Source of the DNA: Deltaproteobacteria bacterium
GTDB taxonomy: Bacteria; Desulfobacterota; Desulfuromonadia; Geobacterales; Pseudopelobacteraceae
Assembly: GCA_030654645.1 (NCBI GenBank)
Contig: JAURXC010000346.1
Location: 1-7,392, forward strand
Direction: 5' to 3'
DNA: 7,392 nt
Under the pieces are notes generated by a model. That model saw nothing but the letters and a program-made list of their open reading frames with translations, was not told the DNA's origin and did not search any database. The translations under genes were made by a program, and so were the position numbers. Of this stretch, positions 1 through 5,958 are shown piece by piece (position 1 is the first letter of the stretch; each line of letters opens with the position of its first letter).

Positions 1-1
1 G

Positions 2-931
2 GCGCCGCAGGTGGTTAAAATGCCGCTGCCGGCTCCTGAAAGTGCCGGCGCCGGTGCGGACAAGAACGATGCTGCCCCGAAAAGTGAACCTGCTGCTGCA
101 AAAGAGGCGCCCAAGTCGGTGGCAGCCAAGCCTGCTCAGCCTGCTACTGCTGCCCAGGCCGTTGCTGTACCGGCTGCCAAGCCGTCGCCGCCGGTAAAGC
201 CGAAAGAGGAGCCCAAAAAGCCCGAATCGCCAAAGGTTGCCGAAAAGAAAGTTCAGCCTGCTGCTGTTGCGGATAAAAAGGATAAGAAACCGACAGTGGC
301 CATTGCTGATGAGAAGAAGCCGGCTGCGGCAAAAAATCAGCTTCCGGCTGTAAAGAAGTCCGAACCGGTCAAGCCTGCCGGTAAATCGCAAGCAGCGGAA
401 GTAACTCCAAAGCCGAAAAAAGCTGCTGCCGTGGCAGCCGGAGCTGTTAAATCCGCTCCCGGGCAGGCTGCTTCAGGTGGCTCCTGGTCTGTGCTGGTGG
501 GCCAATATGTGATTGAGGAAGCACTTTCCGCCGATATGGGACGTGTGCGTAAGGCTGGCCTCGAGCCGGTAGTCAAAGCTGGTTCGCGTAAAAAATCCGC
601 GATGAACAGGTTGCTGTTGGCCGAGTTTGCAAACCGTGGTGATGCCCAGGCCGAGCTTGCCCGGCTGAAACGACACACTTCCGACGCGTTTATAATGGAT
701 CAGGCCGGCAAATTTGCGGTTTATGCGGGATCGTATCTGTTGGACGCCCGCGCGTCTTCGGAAAAAGAGCGATTGGCCGCCGCCGGTTTTCCGGTCAGCA
801 TCAAACGCGCTGAAATTGCCATTCCTACCCAGAGCCTGACAGTAGGTCCGTTCAAGGACAAAAAAGCTGCCGAGGCTGCTCTCGGCAAGCTGAAAACCAC
901 CGGAGTCAAGGCTGCGCTGGTTAAGAACTAG
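2..931 (+). CDS. SPOR-domain protein with long Ala/Lys/Pro linker (5' partial)
   Basis: This is the C-terminal part of a SPOR-domain protein. The frame is open to the left edge, and neither GTG at 11 nor ATG at 20 has a Shine-Dalgarno site, so the true start and any N-terminal membrane anchor probably lie outside. Numbering from GTG 11, residues 1-157 are a low-complexity Ala/Lys/Pro linker of the sort that spans the periplasm in FtsN- and TonB-like proteins. Residues 159-233 and 235-306 look like two tandem SPOR-type units: each opens with an aromatic beta-strand (WSVLVGQY, FAVYAGSYL), and each has a later strand-helix part (LLLAEFANRGDAQAEL, LTVGPFKDKKAAEAAL). SPOR domains usually bind denuded septal peptidoglycan, so a periplasmic cell-envelope role is inferred. 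The next gene starts 8 bases after this stop, suggesting an operon. The SPOR call is fairly secure; the linker alone would be uninformative. Confidence 0.8.
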   Translation, partial: APQVVKMPLPAPESAGAGADKNDAAPKSEPAAAKEAPKSVAAKPAQPATAAQAVAVPAAKPSPPVKPKEEPKKPESPKVAEKKVQPAAVADKKDKKPTVAIADEKKPAAAKNQLPAVKKSEPVKPAGKSQAAEVTPKPKKAAAVAAGAVKSAPGQAASGGSWSVLVGQYVIEEALSADMGRVRKAGLEPVVKAGSRKKSAMNRLLLAEFANRGDAQAELARLKRHTSDAFIMDQAGKFAVYAGSYLLDARASSEKERLAAAGFPVSIKRAEIAIPTQSLTVGPFKDKKAAEAALGKLKTTGVKAALVKN

Positions 932-939
932 TTTCGCCG

Positions 940-1836
940 ATGTCCAATAAGATCAAATTCACAATCTCCCCGGCCGTGGCGGCCTACGTCAGGCCGGGGG
1001 TCTCCCCTGAAGTCAGGCTGGCCGGCTGTGACGCCGCGGCCGGAATGGATCCTTTCGAGCGTGTGACGCTCCTGTTCTGTCTGTCAAAGGACCCGGACCC
1101 TTCGATAAAATCCTCCGCAATCACACTTATGCAAATACTGCCCGAGGATGTGGTCAACGAATATTCCGCGTCTGACAAGGCCCACCCGCTGGTTCTGGAA
1201 TTTCTGGTCCGTGTTTGCGGCAAACGCCCGGAGTCTGCTGATTTGAGCGCGGTGTCTCCTGGTGATGTTGAAGAACTCAAGCAGCCTGGAAATGTCGAGT
1301 CGGTCCTCCCACTGCCGGCGGATTGCCTGGACGGCGATATTCCGCTTGAAGATGAAAGCTCTGCCGCTGATGAAGATATGAATGAAAATGCTGGCGAAGA
1401 TACTGATGAAGAAGTGGGGGAAGAGTTTCTCAGCAAGTTCAAAATAGCTCAGATGATGGGAATTGGCGAGAAGATCAAAATGGCGCTTTCCGGTGACAAG
1501 GAGTGGCGTTCGATATTGGTCAAGGACTCCAACAAGCTGGTTTCCGGCAGTGTTATCAAGAACCCGCGCATTACCGAATCAGAAATCCTCAAGTTGATCA
1601 AGTCCGGAATTCAGAACGATGAGATCATGCGTCTTATTTGTGCCAACAAGGAATGGATCAAGAGTTACCAGATTCGCAAGAGTCTGATTGAAAATAACCG
1701 GACTCCGGTTCAGAACGCTATCCGTTACCTCGCTACCATGGGGGAGAAGGATCTGGCCGGTTTTGCCAAGAGCAAAAATGTTACATCGGTTATTTCCACG
1801 ATGGCCAAGCGGCTGCTGTTGAATAAAAAAAGGTAG
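940..1836 (+). CDS. Uncharacterised protein with acidic linker and helical-repeat C-terminus
   Basis: I do not recognise a named family. The 298-residue product has no signal peptide or membrane segment and is probably cytoplasmic. Residues 1-100 are mostly helical and may be HEAT-like (FERVTLLFCLSKDPDPSIKS). Residues 137-162 are a strongly acidic linker rich in Glu and Asp. Residues 163-298 are a basic, helical, HEAT- or LRV-like domain; the segments at 185-192 (GDKEWRSI) and 235-242 (ANKEWIKS) share a KEW start and are followed by similar 'NPRIT'/'NNRTP' turns at 208-212 and 252-256, which suggests an internal repeat. Proteins with this C-terminal pattern occur in deltaproteobacteria, as far as I recall. 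ATG 940 follows the SPOR gene by 8 bases with only a weak ribosome site, so translational coupling is likely. The MglA-like gene follows 20 bases later. A scaffold or partner for that protein is a guess from context. Confidence 0.85.
   Translation: MSNKIKFTISPAVAAYVRPGVSPEVRLAGCDAAAGMDPFERVTLLFCLSKDPDPSIKSSAITLMQILPEDVVNEYSASDKAHPLVLEFLVRVCGKRPESADLSAVSPGDVEELKQPGNVESVLPLPADCLDGDIPLEDESSAADEDMNENAGEDTDEEVGEEFLSKFKIAQMMGIGEKIKMALSGDKEWRSILVKDSNKLVSGSVIKNPRITESEILKLIKSGIQNDEIMRLICANKEWIKSYQIRKSLIENNRTPVQNAIRYLATMGEKDLAGFAKSKNVTSVISTMAKRLLLNKKR
968..999 (+). other. GC-only inverted repeat near gene start
   Basis: CCCCGGCC at 968-975 and GGCCGGGG at 992-999 are perfect reverse complements separated by 16 bases, starting 28 bases after the ATG of the helical-repeat gene. 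The transcript could fold into a strong 8-bp stem. It lies in coding sequence with no U tract, so it is not a terminator. It may be a chance product of Pro/Ala/Gly codons in GC-rich DNA. Confidence 0.3.
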
Positions 1837-1856
1837 GCACACTCTGGAGAACGCCG

Positions 1857-2690
1857 ATGGCGCTGGTTAATCATGCCAAAAAAGAAATAAACGCCAAAAT
1901 CATATATTATGGTCCGGTTGGCTGCGGCAAGAGCACGGCTCTCAATTATATCTATTCGCGAATAAAACCAGCTTTGCGGGGCGAACTGAAGTCTGTACCG
2001 GCGGGTGGAGACAATCTGCAGTTCTTTGATTTCAGCCCTTTCGATGCCCCCTTGCAAGATGGTTATCATGTGCGGCTTCACATTTACACGCTGACAGGAG
2101 CGGTCACTAACCCGGCAACCTGGAAAATGACGCTTAAAGGAGCCGATGGAATAGTGATAATGATGGACCCTTCGCCAGATCATTTCGCGGAAGCCCATGA
2201 GAGCGTCATGCAGTTAAGGGATTATCTTTCGGCGTATGGAGTAGGCTTGCATGATACTCCCGCAATTCTGCAGATAAATGAATCATGCTTTAGTGCCGGG
2301 TTGATTGATGATTCCGAGTTGGCCTTCAAGCTTGACCTGCCCGCGGTTATGGTATGCCGTTCCAGGGCGGCCAGTGGGGAAGGGGTTCTGGAAGCCTTGA
2401 CAAGCCTTTTCAGGTCGGTTCTGGAGCGTGTTACCACAACGGGTAATCGTAGCGATATGATAAAGCCTGCTGCAACTGTCCCTGATGGGCAGGAATTGTT
2501 CGATGAAATCAGCTCTGGAGACGATCCTGTCAAGGTTGTAGCGCGGAGCGGAACGGCGGGGTCTGCAAGAATCTCGTTGTCGGTCCCGGATGTAAATGTT
2601 GAAGGGACTCTTATCCGTATTCCACTGGAGATTTCGGTTGGCGAGTCTTGTCGCAGGATGACAATCTCGGTTTCTATCGATCCGGAGTGA
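1857..2690 (+). CDS. MglA-like P-loop GTPase homologue with degenerate active site
   Basis: The 277-residue product matches the small GTPase MglA from the start (KEINAKIIYYGP) through a P-loop at 19-27 (GPVGCGKST), FFDF at 56-59, the Thr-type G3 region HIYTLTG at 75-81 and LKGADGIVIMMD at 93-104. MglA sets front-rear polarity in Myxococcus and is switched by the GAP MglB. Alignment is almost gap-free, so MglA numbering carries over. Val21 sits where the activating G21V mutation lies, Asn53 replaces the intrinsic Arg finger, Ala82 replaces catalytic Gln82, and N-E-S-C at 141-144 replaces NKxD. The P-loop Lys25 and Ser26 are kept, so nucleotide binding is possible, but hydrolysis and guanine specificity are doubtful. 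Residues 195-277 are an extra tail, beta-rich from about 229, absent from the roughly 195-residue MglA. GGAG at 1846-1849, 7 bases before ATG, supports the start. No MglB gene is visible. Family membership is confident; activity is inferred. Confidence 0.9.
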   Translation: MALVNHAKKEINAKIIYYGPVGCGKSTALNYIYSRIKPALRGELKSVPAGGDNLQFFDFSPFDAPLQDGYHVRLHIYTLTGAVTNPATWKMTLKGADGIVIMMDPSPDHFAEAHESVMQLRDYLSAYGVGLHDTPAILQINESCFSAGLIDDSELAFKLDLPAVMVCRSRAASGEGVLEALTSLFRSVLERVTTTGNRSDMIKPAATVPDGQELFDEISSGDDPVKVVARSGTAGSARISLSVPDVNVEGTLIRIPLEISVGESCRRMTISVSIDPE

Positions 2691-3314
2691 CTACAAGGCT
2701 GATTGCCGGTTATTGGATGCAGATGGGCGTCGCAGAACGGCCATACCCGGGATTATGAAAGGAACTGTCTTCCGATAAGTTTCGTATTCTTCACCGTATT
2801 CCAACAGCAGCCTTCGCTCTTCGATCAGTGCGCCAACAACAAAATAAACCGAGGACAGCGCGCAAAGAATTAGCCAGCGGCACGTGACAACCGGGTTGAA
2901 CAGCAAAAACAGCATTGAAAAGAGATATAAGGGGTGGCGTACTATTCGGTAACAACCGCCGGTGACAAGCCGACTGCAAGTGGTCGTGGCATAACTTTTT
3001 CCGGGGAGCCCCAGAAAGTCCGCTGCTCCGGTCTGCCGTACGCATAAGATCAGCATTAACAGTGCTGCTCCCTGTACAAGATACATCACCAGGCTCCAAG
3101 CGCCCGGTGCAACATAGAGCACGGGAGTATTACTATAGGAAGCCATTACCCAGCCAAACATTGCCAGAGATATCAGGTTGTATGTTAGCCGGTAAACCCA
3201 TTGCCCGGATTGACTCTGGCGGGTAATCGCCTTTTTTATCCGGGGCATGGCCAGCAGCGAATGAACTGCTGCAAAAATACAAAATCTGGATGTGAAGATT
3301 AGCGCATCATGCAT
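2691..3314 (-). CDS. ICMT/NnrU-type integral membrane methyltransferase-like protein
   Basis: This 207-residue membrane protein resembles the bacterial isoprenylcysteine carboxyl methyltransferase / NnrU / PEMT-like group. From the ATG at 3314, hydrophobic spans lie at about 5-22, 42-60, 70-92 and 128-160. The family signature is present: RHPLY at 126-130 followed by a membrane hairpin, then EERRLLLEYGEEYETYR at 165-181, which matches the Glu-rich cofactor and phosphate-contacting C-terminal motif. Known members methylate lipid or prenyl substrates with S-adenosylmethionine at the membrane; most bacterial members have no known substrate. The frame extends to a GTG at 3350, but an AAGGA ribosome site lies inside that extension 6 bases before ATG 3314, so the shorter start is preferred. 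Its stop codon directly abuts that of the convergent MglA-like gene. It is divergent from the kinase-like gene. The fold is fairly certain; the substrate is unknown. Confidence 0.85.
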   Translation of the reverse strand: MHDALIFTSRFCIFAAVHSLLAMPRIKKAITRQSQSGQWVYRLTYNLISLAMFGWVMASYSNTPVLYVAPGAWSLVMYLVQGAALLMLILCVRQTGAADFLGLPGKSYATTTCSRLVTGGCYRIVRHPLYLFSMLFLLFNPVVTCRWLILCALSSVYFVVGALIEERRLLLEYGEEYETYRKTVPFIIPGMAVLRRPSASNNRQSAL

Positions 3315-3320
3315 GTCTGA

Positions 3321-3325
3321 TCCTT
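3321..3325 (-). promoter_or_regulatory. Ribosome binding site that fixes the ICMT-like start
   Basis: On the minus strand this reads AAGGA and sits 6 bases before ATG 3314. It falls inside the longer GTG-initiated reading frame (start 3350), which favours the shorter protein. Confidence 0.65.
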
Positions 3326-3351
3326 GTCGAATTGACGGTACCACGAGCACC

Positions 3352-3380
3352 TTGTATACACAACCAGAACATGTTATAAG
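3352..3380 (+). promoter_or_regulatory. Predicted sigma70-type promoter with extended -10 for the kinase/BON gene
   Basis: TTGTAT at 3352-3357 is followed after 17 bases by TATAAG at 3375-3380, which matches TATAAT at 5 of 6 positions and carries a TG one base upstream (TGTTATAAG), an extended -10. Transcription would start near 3387, about 28 bases before ATG 3415. The 8-bp palindrome TGTATACA (3353-3360) overlaps the -35 and could be an operator. The same TGTTATAA octamer recurs upstream of the dehydrogenase at 5908. It is a prediction from sequence only. Confidence 0.5.
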
Positions 3381-3414
3381 CTGGAGAACTGTAATTATCA
3401 GGGAGGATTTTTAA

Positions 3415-4245
3415 ATGGCAGTGATCACAGTGTCGCGAGAGATGGGTACGGGAGCATACAATATTGCATCGGAGATAGCCAAAAAGCTCAAGTATACGCT
3501 GGTTGACGGTCAGCGCATCAGCCTGATGGCCTCACAATATGGTCTTACGCCGGAACTTTTGCAACTGGTTGACGAGAAACCGCCTGCCTATATAACTGCC
3601 GAAGACCGTAAGCGTGCAGCTGCACTTAATGCGGTAGAACTTATCATTCTTGACCTGGCGCGCAAGGGTAATGCCATAATCTACGGCCGTGGTGGACAGG
3701 ATCTTCTGAATGGCTGCAAGAACGTGCTGCGACTCAGGTTTATTGCAGATTTTGAAGAACGGGTGGAGCGCTTTGCCGAGCGTGAATGGATCGATCCCGA
3801 CATGGCTCGTTCCCTGATTCGTAGAAGCGACCATCAACGCGGGGGCTTTATACATTTCTACTTTGATCGAGACTGGAGACAGCCTAACAATTACGATATG
3901 ATTTTCAATACCTCCCGACTTTCGGAATCAACCATAATCGACTGTATCGTGGCAGCGGTGAAAGAGCCTTCACTGAAAGAAGCCGACAAGGCTTCGGTTG
4001 CCGTCATTGATTCCACGATCATGGTCAAGAAGATAGAAACCGCGCTCTTGAGTGCACCGTCGCTTGAGGACTACCGGCCGTTTACGATAACATTTGAAAA
4101 AGGTGTGGCTACGCTGGGCGGCTACATCGTTTCGGAAACACAAAAAAACTCCGCCATCAACATTGTACGTGCACTTAAAGGCGTCAGTGCGGTTAACGAT
4201 GATATTCAGGTTGTCAACTATAAGGCATACAAGGACAAAATATAG
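3415..4245 (+). CDS. Cytidylate-kinase-like protein fused to a C-terminal BON domain
   Basis: The 276-residue product opens like the cytidylate kinase-like family (Cytidylate_kin2 type): MAVITVSREMGTGAYNIA at 1-18 is the P-loop region, GRGG at 91-94 and YDMIFNTSRLS at 160-170 are further family landmarks, and DRDW at 151-154 lies in the presumed lid/substrate region. The loop at 11-18 has no GK[S/T] lysine; many relatives also deviate here, so kinase activity and substrate are unproven. Residues 198-270 form a BON domain, recognisable by FEKGVATLGGYI (227-238), the helix around SAINIVRAL (246-254) and GVSAVNDDIQVV (256-267). BON domains usually occur in envelope proteins, but there is no signal peptide or membrane segment, so this one is probably cytoplasmic, perhaps a sensing or oligomerising module. 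GGGAGG at 3401-3406 lies 8 bases before the ATG. Both domain calls are confident; the joint function is unknown. Confidence 0.88.
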   Translation: MAVITVSREMGTGAYNIASEIAKKLKYTLVDGQRISLMASQYGLTPELLQLVDEKPPAYITAEDRKRAAALNAVELIILDLARKGNAIIYGRGGQDLLNGCKNVLRLRFIADFEERVERFAEREWIDPDMARSLIRRSDHQRGGFIHFYFDRDWRQPNNYDMIFNTSRLSESTIIDCIVAAVKEPSLKEADKASVAVIDSTIMVKKIETALLSAPSLEDYRPFTITFEKGVATLGGYIVSETQKNSAINIVRALKGVSAVNDDIQVVNYKAYKDKI

Positions 4246-5112
4246 TTACTGAGGTTTCTTTCTGCGTTTTTCTTGAATGCAAGCGGTCAGGGGGGCGAGC
4301 AGGTTTCTGTCAAAACGGATGCCTTCACGCCCTTTTCCTATTTCTATTCCGGTTTCGATTCCGTGGAAGTCCGAACCCGCGGTGACGATTAGATCGAGTT
4401 CAGCTGCCAGTCGCCTCAGAAATTCTATATCCAAAGGCCAACCCATATTGTTGAATACCTCGATTCCATCGAGCCCCATTTTTTTAAGCGCTGAGATCAC
4501 TCGTCTCAACTCTGTCTGGTCCTTGCTGATGCTTGTCGGGTGCGCAAGGACCGCTACGCCGCCTATGCGATGAATCTCATCGATAGCACTTTCCATCAGC
4601 CAGTAACTTTTAGCGACGTTACATGGCACCAGATAGCGCTGAAAGGCCTCTTCCATGTTTGAAACGTAATTGCGCGCCATCAGTACCCTGGCGATATGGG
4701 GGCGGCCGATGGCGTCGTTGGCAAAGGCAAGGACCTCGTCGGTTGTTATGGCGTCCCGGCCTTCCGCGAACAGTTGTCTGTTTACCAGATCCATGATCTC
4801 ATTGTTGCGTTGCTCACGCCGGTTACGGAAACTGTCTATCCGTTTGAGAAATAGTACATCACTGAAATCTATTCCGTATCCGAGCAGATGAACATCCTTG
4901 AAATCTTCAAAATGCACCGAAAGTTCGACTGCGGGTATAACTTCAACACCCGAGTCGATACCTGCCGAAATCGCGTCAGGAATGCCGGCGACGGAATCAT
5001 GGTCTGCAATCGCAATAACCTCCACTCCGAGTTGTTTAGCCATCGTAATCAGTTGAGTCGGGTGGTATGCGCCATCGGAACAACAGGAATGTATATGCAG
5101 GTCAATGCTCAT
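4246..5112 (-). CDS. PHP-domain phosphoesterase (YciV/RnmAA-like)
   Basis: This is a stand-alone PHP-superfamily metal-dependent phosphoesterase. With the start at 5112 (288 residues) the metal-binding motifs are complete and in order: DLHIHSCCSDG at 4-14, ADHDS at 36-40, PAVELS at 60-65, His75, GRPHIA at 136-141, LAHP at 189-192 and GSDFHG at 247-251. The architecture matches the E. coli YciV/RnmAA group, whose members hydrolyse nucleoside 3',5'-bisphosphates and the 5' ends of short RNAs, using a trinuclear metal site; that activity is inferred here. A domain insert at about 90-165 between the two halves is normal for the group. The start is uncertain: ATG 5121 and TTG 5136 are in frame and none has a clear ribosome site, but the family usually begins one to four residues before DLHIHS. 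The stop abuts the kinase/BON stop with no gap. It is divergent from nth by 79 bases. Confidence 0.9.
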   Translation of the reverse strand: MSIDLHIHSCCSDGAYHPTQLITMAKQLGVEVIAIADHDSVAGIPDAISAGIDSGVEVIPAVELSVHFEDFKDVHLLGYGIDFSDVLFLKRIDSFRNRREQRNNEIMDLVNRQLFAEGRDAITTDEVLAFANDAIGRPHIARVLMARNYVSNMEEAFQRYLVPCNVAKSYWLMESAIDEIHRIGGVAVLAHPTSISKDQTELRRVISALKKMGLDGIEVFNNMGWPLDIEFLRRLAAELDLIVTAGSDFHGIETGIEIGKGREGIRFDRNLLAPLTACIQEKRRKKPQ

Positions 5113-5191
5113 GACGGTCATACTACAGGCAAGCAATGTAAAAGTAAAACCACCATTGTGTCCGGCGCTCCATTAGGTTAATATCCAAATC

Positions 5192-5848
5192 ATGAAAGCT
5201 GAAGAGATACATACGGCAATCGCCGTTCTGCGGGAAGAATACGTGGCATGGCAGAAACCTGCAGTCACAATCGTGGCCCAGTGTGAACGCAGTCCCTACA
5301 AGGTGCTGGTGTCCTGTCTCATCTCGCTACGGACAAAGGACGAGGTCACTGCAAAGGCGTCGGAGCGCCTGTTCGCACGTGCCGCAACTCCCGCAGCCAT
5401 GGCCGCACTTGCTACTGCTGAAATTGCGGATCTGATTTACCCAGCCGGATTTTATCGCAATAAATCCGAACAGATACATGAAATATCACGCCGCTTGATA
5501 TCTGAATATGACGGAGAGGTCCCTGACGAAATTGACGAACTGCTGGCTTTCAGGGGGGTGGGGCGCAAGACGGCAAATCTGGTGCTGACTCTGGGATTCG
5601 GAAAACAGGGAATCTGTGTCGATACCCATGTCCACCGTATCTGCAACCGCTGGGGGTATGTCTCAACCCGTACTCCAGAGGAGACTGAAATGGCTTTGAG
5701 GGCCAAGCTTCCGTCGGAGTACTGGATACCGATAAACGACCTGCTGGTGGCTTTTGGACAGAACGTCTGTGCTCCGGTTTCTCCGCGCTGTTCCGTATGC
5801 CGTCTGCGTAACATCTGCAGTCGAGCCGGTGTTTTGGTGTCCAGGTAA
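5192..5848 (+). CDS. nth: Endonuclease III, DNA base-excision glycosylase/AP lyase
   Basis: This 218-residue protein is endonuclease III, which removes oxidised pyrimidines from DNA and cleaves the abasic site. The helix-hairpin-helix reads LLAFRGVGRKTANLVL at 117-132, with the catalytic Lys at 126; the catalytic Asp is D144 in GICVDTHVHR. These match K120 and D138 of E. coli with a constant 6-residue offset. The [4Fe-4S] ligands are C193, C200, C203 and C209 with the canonical 6-2-5 spacing. SLRTKD at 45-50 replaces the E. coli LSAQATD wedge region, a common variant outside gammaproteobacteria. Length is normal and every key residue is present, so it should be active. ATG 5192 has only a weak upstream site (AGGTTA around 5175). 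It is divergent from the PHP gene and about 110 bases ahead of the dehydrogenase, which has its own likely promoter. Confidence 0.96.
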   Translation: MKAEEIHTAIAVLREEYVAWQKPAVTIVAQCERSPYKVLVSCLISLRTKDEVTAKASERLFARAATPAAMAALATAEIADLIYPAGFYRNKSEQIHEISRRLISEYDGEVPDEIDELLAFRGVGRKTANLVLTLGFGKQGICVDTHVHRICNRWGYVSTRTPEETEMALRAKLPSEYWIPINDLLVAFGQNVCAPVSPRCSVCRLRNICSRAGVLVSR

Positions 5849-5856
5849 TTCGGAAC

Positions 5857-5938
5857 TGTCATAAATCATGTATTAGTGGTATTTGAGTATTGCTTGAAGA
5901 TAAAAACTGTTATAAAATAAAACACTTTTATTATGACA
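5857..5938. repeat. Spaced inverted repeat TGTCATAA / TTATGACA
   Basis: TGTCATAA at 5857-5864 and its exact reverse complement TTATGACA at 5931-5938 flank the AT-rich spacer and the predicted dehydrogenase promoter. The 66-base gap is too long for a simple operator, though paired sites for a looping or dimeric regulator would fit. The repeats do not extend beyond 8 bp, so chance is possible. Confidence 0.3.
5890..5916 (+). promoter_or_regulatory. Predicted extended -10 promoter for the dehydrogenase gene
   Basis: In the AT-rich spacer after nth, TGTTATAAA at 5908-5916 is an extended -10 (TATAAA, 5 of 6 matches, TG upstream). The best -35 candidate at short spacing is TTGCTT at 5890-5895, 15 bases away, which is weak; an extended -10 can compensate. 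Transcription would begin near 5923, giving a leader of about 36 bases. It is a prediction only. Confidence 0.4.
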
Positions 5939-5944
5939 ATACAA

Positions 5945-5952
5945 CAGGAGGT
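5945..5952 (+). promoter_or_regulatory. Strong ribosome binding site fixing the dehydrogenase start
   Basis: CAGGAGGT lies about 7 bases before ATG 5959. It rules out the longer in-frame TTG start at 5890, whose extra 23 residues have no family counterpart and would overlap the predicted promoter. Confidence 0.85.
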
Positions 5953-5958
5953 ATAGGC

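Noticed and set aside
11..22. GTG 11 or ATG 20 as the true start of the SPOR protein
   Set aside because: The frame is open to the window edge, there is no ribosome site, and a SPOR protein with a periplasmic-type linker should have an upstream membrane or signal segment.
61..440. Short repeated GCTGCCAAGCC-like units as a DNA repeat array
   Set aside because: They follow from reuse of Ala-Lys-Pro codons in a low-complexity linker and have no regular period or spacers.
337..678. Long minus-strand open frames opposite the SPOR gene
   Set aside because: They are Ser/Pro/Ala-rich mirror frames of a GC-rich Ala/Lys coding region, with no ribosome sites and no family resemblance.
3315..3350. GTG 3350 as the start of the ICMT-like protein
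   Set aside because: An AAGGA site lies within this extension 6 bases before ATG 3314, and the extra 12 residues are polar and not family-like.
5156..5184. Possible promoter TTGTGT-N17-TAATAT ahead of nth
   Set aside because: Weak matches, and it would leave an essentially leaderless transcript; not strong enough to annotate.
5890..5958. N-terminal extension of the dehydrogenase from TTG 5890
   Set aside because: CAGGAGGT before ATG 5959 and the Rossmann motif four residues later fix the start; the extension overlaps the predicted promoter.
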